The position numbers and the translations under genes were made by a program. The notes under the pieces were generated by a model, which saw nothing but the letters and a program-made list of their open reading frames with translations, was not told the DNA's origin and made no database searches. From Saccoglossus kowalevskii (taxonomy: Eukaryota; Hemichordata; Enteropneusta; Harrimaniidae), in NCBI RefSeq assembly GCF_000003605.2, contig NW_003155244.1:169810-184012 (forward strand): a stretch of DNA of 14,203 bases, read 5' to 3'. Each line of letters opens with the position of its first letter. Positions within the stretch are counted from its first letter, which is position 1. This document shows positions 1 to 10,139 of the stretch, in pieces.

Positions 1-655
1 TCTGCAAGTTGCACAGTGACAGCAAGTTTCTCGGTGACATCACAATGTTGCATAGTGACATCAGCAAGTTGCTCAGTGACATCAGCAAGCAAGTTGCTCA
101 GTCACATAAGCAAGTTGCTCAGTGACATCAGCAAGTTGCTCAGTGACATCAGCAAGTTGCTCAGTGACATCAGCAAGTTGCTCAGTGACATCAGCAAGTT
201 GCTCAGTGACATCAGCAAGTTGCTCAGTGACATCTGCAAGTTGCTCAGTGACATCTGCAAGTTGCACAGTGACAGCAAGTTTCTCAGTGACATCACAATG
301 TTGCATAGTGACATCAGCAAGTTGCTCAGTGACATCAGCAAGTTGCTCAGTGACATTAGCAAGTTGAACAATGACATCAGCAAGTTTCTCAGTGACATCA
401 CAATGTTGCATAGTGACATCAACAAGTTGCTCAGTGACATCAGCAAGTTGCTCAGTGACATTAGCAAGTTGAACAGTGACATCAGCAAGTTGCTCAGTGA
501 CATCACAATGTTGAATGGTGACATCAGCAAGTTGCTCAGTGACATCACAGGTTGCACAGTGACATCAGCAAGTTGCACAGTGACATCACAATGATACACA
601 GTGACATCACCAGGTTCCTCAGTGACAATACTAAGTTGTGACATTATCAAGTTAC
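1..655. repeat. 21-bp minisatellite array
   Basis: Direct reading shows about 30 head-to-tail copies of a 21-bp unit, consensus AGCAAGTTGCTCAGTGACATC. Variants include an 18-bp unit (near 20-38 and 274-291), a 4-base duplication near 87-91, and units carrying ACAATGTTGCATAG. The block at the left edge recurs at about 254, so variants are arranged in a higher-order pattern about 253 bp long. Copies decay after 590 and end near 655; the left end is cut by the window. Because 21 is a multiple of three, several frames on both strands stay open and produce ISKLLSD-like or LADVTEQ-like heptads. I treat these as by-products, since the array lies just upstream of an internal AIMP1 exon and is probably intronic. 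Confidence 0.95.
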
Positions 656-784
656 TTAGTGACCAACATTCCGCTTCATTTAATATATTTTGTTAAACTT
701 AAGAGGGAACACTTATATGAATAATGATTTAAAGTCTGATTTATTGTTGCCATGGTTGCTGATATCCCATAATACCATTTCCAG

Positions 785-895
785 TAAGTATTTTGGGGGA
801 TGAAGAGAAAAAACTTGAAGCTGAGAATGAACAGTTAAAGAAAGACATTGAGAACATGAAGCAGAAACTGATTACCATGGAGACCAAAAATGGAT
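785..895 (+). CDS. AIMP1: AIMP1 coiled-coil exon (first in window)
   Basis: The acceptor CCATTTCCAG ends at 784. The exon starts with the last two bases of a split codon and encodes 36 residues, including [19 protein letters not shown] and ending METKNG, then the first base of the next codon. The donor GTAAGT begins at 896. Leu/Ile spacing and dense Glu/Lys indicate a coiled coil; this is the segment matching human AIMP1 around EEKKL to QNGVKQ. The 5' boundary is less certain: an AG at 787-788 is an alternative acceptor that would shorten the exon by four bases. Upstream exon(s) are outside the window. Confidence 0.85.
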
Positions 896-3800
896 GTAAG
901 TATGCAGTTACTATAGATTCATTTGTATCTGTGTATATGTGGTTGTTTTTAATTATATTGTGGACCATAAGATGGCTGCAATGCTATGGCTGCTTGTTCA
1001 TGCAAGACTGTCAATAATGTCCATGTATAGTCAGTTTCATTTAGTTTCAAATTTGTTTCTTTGTAATTGTCTTCTTTGTATATGATGCATTGTGTATGAG
1101 TGGTTGCTGATCACAGCATTGTTACATGCTCATCATTTTTCCTTTCAGTTAAACAAGTTAAGATATCCAAACCAGCCCCAGCAGTGGAAGCTGCACTGTT
1201 CAACAAGACATCTGTACCAACTGACACTGCAGCAACTAATGAAGCTGCAGCACCCCAGACTGCTGCAGCTAAAGGTGAAGGAAAGAAGAAAGAGAAGAAA
1301 AAAGGTAATAAGTGACAACAATGTTGACATTATATATATTGTTTTCCTATTTACATCTGTACAATGATTAGACTCCTAATTATTAACGAGTTTCAAGTGT
1401 ATTATCTAAATGACTTATGAACTGATTAGATGACATGATTAACAGATTAATTAATCTGGTTGTGTAAACCACAAAATTTGATGTCTGATCCGGTAAATCA
1501 TGTAATCTGGTATCAGGTAAATCTGCTCCAATAAATAAGATCAAGTAGACTCATTTTTACAACTAGAACAAATTCTCATAATTCTTTCTAATTGTGGCTA
1601 AAATATTAAAATATTAAACACAAGTTATCCTTAAAAGAATTTGACCAAACATGCTGCCATTCGGAGCCTGTGTTCATTTGGTCCAAAAAAATAAATGAAT
1701 TACAGAATGATGGATATGAATGTTGCACCATTTAATGTTGGTGTGTAAAAATATTGTTTACATTGTCTTGGATTACGCATCACATGGGATGGAAATTTTT
1801 TTTAATTTAAGGTCCAAAGCAGCAGGAGAAAGTACCTGATGTACCGGTTGATGTCAGTTTTCTTGATATGCGTATTGGGCGCATCGTGAATGTCCAGAAA
1901 CACCCAGATGCAGATACTTTATACATAGAAGAAATTGACTGTGGTGAAGAAGCTCCACGGACAGTGGTGTCTGGTCTGGTTAAACATTATACATTGGAGG
2001 AGGTAATACGACAGCTTAATGTTCGTGTGTGGTGGTGATTGGGAATGTGGTAGAGTGACTATGGTCAAAGCTGATGACAACAAACAGCATGATGAAACGT
2101 AATTCTGAATTTAGGGTTTTATATGCTAATTTTGAAACTGTATTGTGTATCACTGATTCAGAGTTTATTGAACACATTGCTTGTTGACGCAGTTATAAAC
2201 ATTTCATGTTAGATATCCATGAAGGCTTTCAACAGACAATGTGTTAATTAATATACTCACTGATAAAATTAGAAAGTGATAAATTAAACTAACAATTCAA
2301 ATGTTCAACATTCTACCACTTTCAACTTTCATGCTTTCTGTTTGAATTCATTTGTTCAGTTGATTGAGAAACATCAGATGGATATTTTCTGTTTCTTTCA
2401 CTCAAATACGAGAATATATCTTTACGAATAAGAACAATGTGAGAATGCGATCCCAAGTATTCCATGTATGCTAATAATCTTCCATAGTTATTTCGTCATG
2501 GCTTATTTGCATTGAACGATGTTTGAATGTTTATAATTAGATTAGGAGGTGTGTGACTGATTTACCCATATGTTCTGTTAACCTTGACATTTTAAATTCA
2601 TTGCATAGTATCTTATTTTCCTTATATTGAGTTTTTGAAATTTTCAATTCATTCCCCAAATATGATTAACTATAAATTGCTAAATTGTTTTAACATTATT
2701 CTATCACTGTCCTGTTTATTTTAACTGTAATGAACCTGAGGATGATAGGAATGCGGCAAATGTATGTTAAGGTCATAAAAATGTTTAATTTGCTTTTAAA
2801 CCAACATATGATATTCCTGTTTTTGTATTCATCTGTAATTGACAACATTATTACAAATTATTCACTATATGTTTTTTGCGGTACTAAAATGCTGACCAGA
2901 CCATCAGGACAAATCACCAGATGGTTTGATTAATAGAGTTGTATTTATTGTACCATCTCAAATGGATTAAGTGATAGTTTAAAGTAGTAACGTACAAATT
3001 AGTTCAATACGACAGAATATTAAGTAGTTACTTAAATAACAAATTACCATAATGGGATTTCAAATTCTGGATGATTACAATGGTGTAAATATGTGAAATG
3101 ATATCTAGCATGTGTTGACTGGGTGTATGTACGTCATTCCTGGCTGTTACAGAATCTGTACCTTACCCCTCTATAAATACTAATTAGAAATAATAACATT
3201 TGAATATTATTTATCTATCTATCAATATTATTATCAGCTACATAATGAGTAAGGAGTGGAATTTGACTAACAATGTCATTTTAATCCATGAAATATTGAG
3301 CCAAAATGGCCGCTGTGGTATGAAATGAACACACACAGAGTAAAATGTTTAGTATGCCCACTATGCAAGTAGCACCCAGGCTTTTGGAAAAGAAAATTTT
3401 GAACCAGAAAATTAGTTTTTATCCGTTTTTTGCATAAATGCGTGTAGAATTACACAACTTATGAAGCTTAAATTTTTCACCTGCTGACATTTGACCAAAT
3501 GTGTATGTTTTCACATGAATATTAAGTGGATTAGTAAAAGCATTGAAAGACCCTATTGTTTTGAAGAATTCGTTTTAGATATCAATATACTTTAATATAA
3601 ATCAATTATTTAAGAAAACAGTGGACTAACCAAATTGTTATCTTTCAACCCAAAATGTAGATGGCTGATAGATTGGTGATTGTATTGTGTAATTTAAAAC
3701 CTGCTAAGATGCGTGGTGTATTGAGCCAAGCTATGGTGATGTGTGCCAGCTCTCCTGAGAAAGTGGAATTTATAAATCCTCCAGAGGGTAGTGTACCAGG

Positions 3801-4998
3801 AGACAGAATCAGTTTTGAGGGGTATCCATGTAAGTATTTTGTCCATATTACAATTCTCAGTTTATATTGCTTATAGCAAAATAAATGTTTATTTTTGATG
3901 TTTTCACTCAAATCCTTCTATCTTGCTTAAACATTCGCTGTCACTGTTAGATAATGTAGATTGCCTGCTTACTTCATTTTGTCGTTTGAACTTTTTACAG
4001 ATTGTGTAAAATGCATAAATTGTTTTCTAAGTGAGTGAGCATATGTGTGTATGTTTTTTTGTTTTTTTTGCTGAGGGAGGGGAACTCTTATACAACAGGA
4101 TTTATACAAGACCCAGACCAAATTGTCATCTTAGTACATGTACAGTATAATGAATGTGGTGATCCAGTTTGTTTAAAACTTCAAATGGCAATTCGCCCCC
4201 AAAGAAGGTTAAAAAACTGCAGTGAAGTATAAGACATCTAAATCATATTACAGAACCATACTGGATTTGATGATTAAAATCATTTGCAAAATGGATTTTC
4301 CCTGGGATCTTTTTATTCATACTTAAAGATCTTTGAATGCTAACTATTGTAACATTTTACAAAATAATCCTACATCAGTTTTTGCAGATGTTTTCAAATA
4401 TGTTGATCAAGACATGTAGCCAATGGGATTTATGTTTATATTATCCAAAATTATAAAACTATACATGAACATTTGCTGCCATTTGATGGTTGAAATTTGT
4501 CTTTTACAATGCTGTAATTTGGTGAACTCAATGAAAAACTGGGTCACAGAACTTTTTTTTTTCAAATTAGGAAATTACACATCCCAGGTCTCCCCAATTG
4601 TTACTCAAAATGGTCGCTCTTTTCACAACATAAACCACTTAATTTTTTTTAAAACCTTATATACCCATTAGTAAATTAGTAAATTATTTTTAAAAAATGA
4701 TAAAAGAAGAATTAAAGTGACAATCAAAGTGTTATTACTATAGAGATAATATAAAAATACATAAACTGTAATTATTATCATGAAAATCTTGAGTTCATAT
4801 CTAAAACGTATTTTTTCTTTTCTTACAGTGGGAGACTTTCCACCACAAATGAATCCCAAGAAGAAAATATTTGAGAAAATACAACCAGAACTTCATGTCA
4901 ATGCTGACAAAGTTGCCACTTATCAGGGTGTACCTTTTAAAGTGGAAGGCAAAGGTTTATGCACCTCGTTTTCTATGACAAATTCAGGAATAAAATAA
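785..4998 (+). CDS. AIMP1: AIMP1, aminoacyl-tRNA synthetase complex-interacting multifunctional protein 1 (5' partial)
   Basis: Five exons (785-895, 1149-1304, 1812-2002, 3661-3829, 4829-4998) join in frame into 264 residues plus a split first codon. Known role: AIMP1 (p43) is a scaffold of the cytosolic multi-tRNA-synthetase complex that binds arginyl-tRNA synthetase and tRNA; its C-terminal part can be released as the cytokine EMAP-II. Seen here in order: a Leu/Glu/Lys heptad coiled coil (about residues 4-34), an Ala/Pro-rich linker ending in a Lys/Glu-rich stretch (38-88), then the OB-fold EMAP-II domain (about 95-264). Hallmarks include [46 protein letters not shown] and [14 protein letters not shown]. 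The coiled coil and the NSGIK end separate it from the related C-terminus of tyrosyl-tRNA synthetase. Human AIMP1 has 312 residues, so roughly the first 45 are missing off the left edge. The five exons are listed separately below. Confidence 0.96.
1149..1304 (+). CDS. AIMP1: AIMP1 linker exon, Ala/Pro-rich then Lys-rich
   Basis: The acceptor TTTTCCTTTCAG ends at 1148 and the donor GTAATA begins at 1305. The split codon T+TT gives Phe, then [16 protein letters not shown] continues from the coiled coil. The middle is low-complexity Ala/Thr/Pro and the end is [11 protein letters not shown]. The same layout (KQ start, poorly conserved linker, Lys-rich tail before the tRNA-binding domain) is known for vertebrate AIMP1, where the basic stretch contributes to RNA binding. 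The exon ends in phase 1 with a G that joins the next exon to make Gly. Confidence 0.9.
1305..1811 (+). other. AIMP1 intron
   Basis: AT-rich intron of 507 bases with GT-AG ends. It holds a 16-base perfect palindrome at 1443-1458 and weak direct repeats of GGTAAATC near 1490-1525. No exon-like or RNA-gene signal seen. Confidence 0.85.
1812..2002 (+). CDS. AIMP1: AIMP1 exon, start of the EMAP-II/OB-fold tRNA-binding domain
   Basis: The acceptor TTTAATTTAAG ends at 1811 and the donor GTAATA begins at 2003. The exon encodes 63 full codons: a short acidic/Val linker ([13 protein letters not shown]), [19 protein letters not shown], then [18 protein letters not shown] and LEE. The RIGRIV segment corresponds to the heptapeptide region described as important for EMAP-II cytokine activity in vertebrates, and HPDADxLYxEE is the strongly conserved first OB-fold signature of the tRNA_bind family. 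It ends in phase 0. Confidence 0.96.
2003..3660 (+). other. AIMP1 intron, about 1.66 kb
   Basis: The longest AIMP1 intron in the window, AT-rich, GTAATA to TAG. The flanking exons join in phase 0 without loss relative to the family, so no missing coding exon is expected here. Short open frames inside it show no recognisable protein. I see no transposon or RNA gene. Confidence 0.85.
3661..3829 (+). CDS. AIMP1: AIMP1 exon, core of the tRNA-binding domain
   Basis: The exon begins with the Met codon at 3661, directly after the acceptor TAG at 3658-3660. This ATG is an internal codon, not a start: the preceding exon ends LEE in phase 0 and the joined protein reads on as [20 protein letters not shown]. 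It continues [34 protein letters not shown]. These are the most conserved AIMP1/EMAP-II stretches. The donor GTAAGT begins at 3830, leaving a phase-1 T. Confidence 0.96.
3830..4828 (+). other. AIMP1 last intron, about 1.0 kb
   Basis: GTAAGT to TTACAG, AT-rich, with homopolymer T runs near 4055-4070 and 4553-4562. The adjacent exons are contiguous with the known AIMP1 protein, so no internal exon is expected. Nothing else recognised. Confidence 0.85.
4829..4998 (+). CDS. AIMP1: AIMP1 last coding exon, EMAP-II-specific C-terminus
   Basis: A long pyrimidine tract and TCTTACAG end at 4828. The split codon T+TG gives Leu, followed by [18 protein letters not shown], then [24 protein letters not shown] and SMTNSGIK, with the stop TAA at 4996-4998. 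The C-terminal NSGIK is identical to the vertebrate AIMP1 end. This part forms the pseudo-dimer-like extension after the OB fold in EMAP-II. Confidence 0.96.
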
Positions 4999-4999
4999 A
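4994..4999 (+). terminator. AATAAA overlapping the AIMP1 stop codon
   Basis: The hexamer AATAAA contains the stop TAA (4996-4998). Two further AATAAA hexamers follow at 5067-5072 and 5123-5128, at more usual distances for a short 3' UTR. Which one directs cleavage cannot be told from sequence alone. Confidence 0.35.
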
Positions 5000-7050
5000 T
5001 TGAACTTCAGAATTATGCCTCATATTAGGTTTCTCAAAGGAATAGATCACCCATATTTGCATATTGAATAAATTATCCTTATTTGCATATGAAAAAATTA
5101 TTCGAACTTTCATTTGCATATGAATAAACTAATTAATCTTTCCACAGTGATTAAATGATTCAATATTGAATATATTACCAAAATATTTTAATTTGCATAT
5201 GGACTATTTTACATTTTGCAAATTTTACAAATTTAATATGCACTTGTTTTTGAAAAAGAAATTACCAACAAAGTCATTATTTTGTTCAAAATAAGAGGAA
5301 AAATGAAATGAATTTAGCAGTAAAAGAGTTCAACACAACATTCTGTAAATGTATGTGATTTTTGTCATTAAATGAATTCTTATATAAACTATGTCCACCC
5401 ACACTTTGTTTCTTCTTTGACTTTTGTCATATTTCATATACTATGCTTCAGAAAATAATTTGCATTGATTATGCGAGTTCAAGAAAAATTTAGGAGTAAA
5501 AATGTTACTGGTGTTCTTCAGACTGAAATATTGTGCTCACATATACTATTAAATACATGTCTCGTATTACAATAGATGACAATGTCAATGATAAATAGAT
5601 GACAAGTAACTCGCAATTCTACAAAATTAAATTTGTCAATATTTCAAAATCAAGACATCATCTCAGATATAAGTCACAAAAATGAAATTGATTCAAAGAG
5701 AGAATTCGAATGAAATACTTTCGAACAAAGGAGATCTTTGGAGAAAATATTAATGGGCAATAAAATTAATATATAGTTTGAACTTTTCAGGCCAAAAGAT
5801 ATATTGAAAGTATCAGATCTTTTTATTGGATATGATCTGATACCCTGGCAAATTATAGCAAAGCTAATAGGACTGTTGCCAACTATTCCTAATGAATTGG
5901 AAAAGGAGAGGGCATTTACTTAACAATCTTAATCTACTATCCACAAAACGTTGAAAAAAGAAACTAGAGTTCTTATATGTAAAATATGTGAAGAATAAAA
6001 AAATTAATCATACATATATGAATTTGAAACAATTGTACAATCTCATGATAAAAATGACAACAGACACTAAAACAAGGAATTAAAAATTCCAATAAAAAAC
6101 TACATAAAATTAACCTATTAAGATATCTTACTTCCCTGGGTACTTTCTGTCAAAGTGAGATAGACAGCATGGTGCATACAGTATCATTTTAGAGAGACTT
6201 GATATTTTGTAAATCCTTAGTTAGCAGTGACATCCAGTGTCCTGAACTATCAAATACTACAGAAATAAATCTTGAACAATAAATGATTATAGTTCTTCGT
6301 AGAACTAATTGAAGGACGAAATAAAATTATATTTGTATGTTAATATTTGATAGTGTGTATGTGTGTGGAGCACTCAGACATAACTTGAAACCTTAAAAGT
6401 GGAAAAAAGTTACTTTTTGTCCGACATTCACGTATAGGAAAAGAAAACACTTTCCTGCCTTTTTGTGTGCCACTGTACATACAAACAAAAGCAACACACA
6501 AATGTGATACAGCCATTTAATTTATTTTGCAATATATTTTGTCTGTTTATCTTTTAACATCTCCTGATTACTATATATTAACATATACTAACCTGTAGCT
6601 TTCTCTTATCAAGAAAACAGTGTGAATATCTTATCTGTAGGTGTTTATGGTTAGACGTATTCTATCCGGAATCTCACGAATGCTAGTATATATCTTCTTA
6701 TCCTTCTAGCTTTAAACTATATTTGGTAATTTTCATTTGGCATTATTGTGTAAATCTCGTGACAGTATACCCAACCCAATACAAATTCGATAACTGTGTG
6801 CATATTCTTGTTACCTTTTCATATGACAAATGAAAAACGTTTTCGAAAAGAATTAATTTACAAGAAGGTATAAAAACAGAATTTATACAGTCAAACATTA
6901 TATGGAAATATCAAGGTTATGCATAACTAAACATTTTTGAAAATTAAATTACTCTGTTCATAATATCTCAGTCTCGGGATGAATTGCCTATCAATATTTG
7001 GTAACATACCCCCTTTGTATTTTGTAGAAGTATTGCATAATATGTGCGCC
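5000..7050. other. AT-rich intergenic DNA downstream of AIMP1
   Basis: No open frame of note on either strand and no recognisable protein. It includes the 3' flank with an octamer-like repeat cluster (5055-5200) and long A/T-rich low-complexity DNA. A short GT-rich run lies near 6353-6367. No RNA gene seen. Confidence 0.7.
5055..5200 (+). repeat. Four copies of ATTTGCATAT in a degenerate tandem repeat
   Basis: ATTTGCATAT occurs exactly at 5055-5064, 5081-5090, 5112-5121 and 5191-5200. The first three copies are each followed by a similar AT-rich tail (GAATAAA-like, then TTATC/TTATTC), so they look like a decayed repeat of about 26-31 bp. ATTTGCAT is the reverse complement of the ATGCAAAT octamer bound by POU proteins; whether it acts here is unknown. 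Confidence 0.75.
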
Positions 7051-7735
7051 ATTAATGAAGAGAAATGAATATCGTCCAGTGTAATTTAACATTTATTATT
7101 ATCCAGGTGAATTGAACATCGTCCAGGGTATTGTCACATTGCATCATTGCTAGAGAGAATTGAAATACGTTCTGGATAATGTCGATGTTATTGAGGAGAA
7201 ATGAACATTGTCTAGGGTTATGTCGCATGCTTCATTAATGGAGAAAATTGAATATCGTCTATGGTAATGTTGCATTGCATCATTACCCTAGACATCATTG
7301 GTGAAGAAAATTGAACTTAGTCCAGGGTAATGTCGCATTGCATCATTGCTAAAGAGGAATGAATATCGTTCTGGATAATGTTGTTATTGATGAGAAATGA
7401 ACATTGTCTAGGGTAATGTCACATGCTTCATTATTGGAGAAAATTGAATATCGTCTATGGTAATGTCGCATGCACTGGAGAGAATTGAACTTGGTCCAGG
7501 GTAATGTCGTATTGCATCATTGCTAGAGAGAAATGAACATTGTCCAGGGTAATGTCGTATGCTTCATTACTGAGTAGAAATGAACATTGTCACCGGTAAT
7601 TTCGCATTGCATCATTGCTAAAGAGAAATGAACATTGTCCAGGGTAATGTCGCTTGCTTCATTACTGACGAGAAATGAACATTGACCAGGGTAATGTCGC
7701 ATTGCATCATTGGTGGAGAGAATTGAACATCATTT
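7050..7735. repeat. ~50-bp satellite-like array with ~197-bp higher-order units
   Basis: About 14 diverged units built on GAAATGAACATTGTCCAGGG, then TAATGTCGCATTGCATCATTG, with 37-62-base unit lengths. Unit types alternate (ends like GCATTGCATCATTGCTA versus GCATGCTTCATTACTG). A four-unit block recurs: GTTCTGGATAATG at 7169 and 7368, and the TCGTCTATGG unit at 7255 and 7451, an offset of 196-199 bp. Toward the right end a two-unit period of about 95 bp appears (TTGCTA at 7520 and 7615). Unit length is not a multiple of three and frames are interrupted, so it is non-coding. Confidence 0.93.
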
Positions 7736-9960
7736 ATTTCATTCTCCTTTTCGTCATTGTACGAACAGCCCAACGTGATAAACTGATATGTTAACACCAG
7801 TCAATGGCAATTTTAGAGTTCGTAACCATAGCAATAATTAGGCATATACCAAAAGTTTTTGTGTTTAACGTGGATGATTATTATTATGTTGTTGTTTAAT
7901 TGTAATTGTTTAGTTTGTATCAATAGACAATGATTTTCTGTATTTGTTCGTTTTTGTTTCATTCGTTTCCAAGTATTATTCTCCCAGATATATTCGTTAG
8001 AACTCGTTTCATGCTTGATTTCACCTCATAACGCATATATCTCTATTACAAAGAAACACAAATCAGTTTATGTAAGCCATTTACGTAATGGTCACAAATT
8101 CGTTCACACGTTCTTGTCACGGCGAATGCAAGAGCAATCGCAACTTTGTAGCGGATTAAGTCGCAATGTGTATTCAATAGTGACCTTCTCACATGGCAAA
8201 CCAATCACAGTGTTTCCCTCCAATTTTAAAATCCGAGGTGTAAAGGGTGTTTCAATGCATGTTTAGTGGATTGTTCTCATTGTACATTGATGCCAGACTT
8301 CTCTACCGAAATAAACGACGTATTACAGTCTACCATAGTCTCTTACTTGTGTTACAATTACCTGATCGAATGTGTGCATTAGACAGCCACAGTGTTTGAT
8401 AACGTATGTTGATATACACAATTGATTAACATTCGTTCAATGAAATAATTAATTATTATTAATAGCGCAATGTTTATTACTAAACCTGATTTCTATGTGT
8501 ACATTTCCTTTTGTAATGCAACTTTAGTCCTAATTGTGCAGGGAGTCAAATGAACGAGGTAATTCATCCCTACTGGGCTACTCCTACTACGTAATCATCA
8601 GCATAATAATTTTCAATTAAGTGTATAATTATCTTATTACTTGAATGGAAATGGAATGAATGGAAATCCGAACATGAGTCTCAATCTCAATCTCAATCTC
8701 AATCTGAACTATTCAACAAATTCACGAAATAAATACTATCTAGACATCCCTTTAAACACCGGAGCTACCACTCAAATATCCATATGTGGAATATAATGTT
8801 TATGTCTGTGATTTAAGTTTTAGTCTCAGTTTAAACACACACAAATACGACGTTAAGGTTATCGGTCAATCATCCGAATTTCTAACGTTAGAATTCTATT
8901 TTCAAATTATATACCACAGCCCCTTGAGTGGCATACATACCATGCAGCTCTTTTATATTCATGTGGGCGTTGTGTTTGATTTTCTAAAACCGTGTGTCAT
9001 TGTAAAATCAATATGGTTAATGTTCATCGAGTGGAAATGTGTGACCAGCAATACTAATCGAATGATTTAGATTGTTCGACGAAACTTTCCTCTGCACTTT
9101 CAAGCCCCCGTTTGAAGAAGAGTAAACACTTTATAAATTAAAACATAATAAGATATATTTGATAAGTTAAATACTAAAAATAATGGATGTTTAATACTGC
9201 CCACACTCCTTCATGAGTACATATTATTCCCAATATTACAACTCAATTCAAAATCAGGTTCTAATTGAGAGTAGTTTCACAAAATGTAGCATTCAAAGTT
9301 AGGCAACGTTGAATGTGAGTAGTGGGTCAACACAGTGGTATTAGATTAATCTCTTACACCACAAACAGGTTGCTGAATTCGAAGTGTGTTCTTATGGACT
9401 TCCATAAACATTGGGATATATAGGAAACTTTGTAAACTATGAACTCTTCAGTTTGACATCGTTTTTGATATCGTATCCAGTATTAACACTAAAAGTTAAC
9501 AAACACAACCAGTACTTTTGGAAGTCATTTTTGTAAGATCCTGAATTCGAAGACTTGTTTAAAAACAGGACCCGCACAGTTTAGTTTTAATATCCACACA
9601 TTTACAACCGTTCTTGGATTTGTTCAATTTAAAACACTCTCAGCGACAATTCAATAATTCTCGCGTCCGAAGTGGCAAAGTTGAAATGTACATTGTGACG
9701 GCTTGAAATGAGAGCAATATGAAGGATCGTCCACAAATTAAATGGAATTGACAAACTACGCATTAGTCACGCGTAACAATAGAACTCTAGAAGTTCAAGG
9801 CTACTAAACAATAATTTAATAAAAATTCACGGCCATACATCCATACGAATGAAGTGAGTTTCTCGCGATTGGTCTCGGTAAGTGTCACATTACCATATCT
9901 GTGACAATGAAATTCATTCTAAATTTTCACTAACGGGGTGGAGGATATTAACGAGAATAT
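7736..9960. other. Intergenic DNA without a recognisable gene
   Basis: Open frames of 83 and 94 codons (8015-8266 and 8786-9070) show no recognisable domain, no coding-like composition and no supporting splice or poly(A) context. A hexanucleotide microsatellite lies at 8679-8705. The last few hundred bases may contain the upstream control region of the next gene. No transposon ends or RNA genes recognised. Confidence 0.65.
8679..8705 (+). repeat. (TCTCAA)4.5 microsatellite
   Basis: Four full copies of TCTCAA followed by TCT, uninterrupted. Just before it, 8645-8665 carries three ATGGAA words, so the spot is a small low-complexity cluster. Confidence 0.95.
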
Positions 9961-9970
9961 CCGAATCGTC

Positions 9971-9987
9971 TATATATGTATACATAT
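9971..9987 (+). promoter_or_regulatory. Possible TATA element of the secreted-protein gene
   Basis: TATATAT at 9971-9977 lies about 95 bases before the ATG at 10071, so a start site around 10000-10010 would leave a 5' leader of about 65 bases. It overlaps a perfect 14-base palindrome at 9974-9987. No clear initiator was found, and TATA-like words are common in such AT-rich DNA. Confidence 0.3.
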
Positions 9988-10070
9988 CGAAAATTCGGCA
10001 TATACGATATTGGACTCGCAGTTCCAGCAATATTACCATAGAACTCTGTTATCCAAGCATCGTTACAATT

Positions 10071-10139
10071 ATGATGAAATTGGTCATTTTGGTCGCAGTC
10101 TTCGGCTTAACTCAATCATACGACCCCAACGTCTGTACT
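10071..10139 (+). CDS. Secreted-protein exon 1, signal peptide
   Basis: Encodes MMKLVILVAVFGLTQS and then YDPNVCT, ending in phase 0 at the donor GTAAGT (10140-10145). A basic Lys followed by a Leu/Val/Ile/Phe core of about ten residues and a small/polar cleavage region is a typical secretory signal. A signal peptide on its own exon before a long first intron is common in animal secreted proteins. Confidence 0.85.

Noticed and set aside
16-594. 192-codon + strand open frame in the 21-bp array, heptad ISKLLSD-like
   Set aside because: The frame is kept open by a repeat length divisible by three; other frames on both strands are also long. There are no codon-use or splice signals of a real gene, and it sits beside an internal AIMP1 exon.
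102-650. Minus-strand open frames in the same array
   Set aside because: They are mirror products of the tandem repeat, with no start context, poly(A) or conserved protein.
3661-3876. Independent small gene starting at the ATG at 3661
   Set aside because: The ATG directly follows an acceptor AG and the protein continues AIMP1 exactly from the previous exon; the part past 3829 is intron.
1812-4998. C-terminal domain of tyrosyl-tRNA synthetase instead of AIMP1
   Set aside because: The upstream coiled coil and Lys-rich linker, [12 protein letters not shown] and the NSGIK end match AIMP1, and no catalytic synthetase exons are present.
7050-7735. CRISPR-like array
   Set aside because: Units are diverged, contiguous and of variable length, with no unique spacers, and the DNA is eukaryotic; it is a satellite-type repeat.
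8015-8266. 83-codon open frame
   Set aside because: No recognisable domain or coding-like composition, and no splice or poly(A) context; plausible by chance.
8786-9070. 94-codon open frame
   Set aside because: It looks like translated AT-rich DNA (many Ile/Phe/Tyr/Val/Ser), with no recognisable family or gene context.
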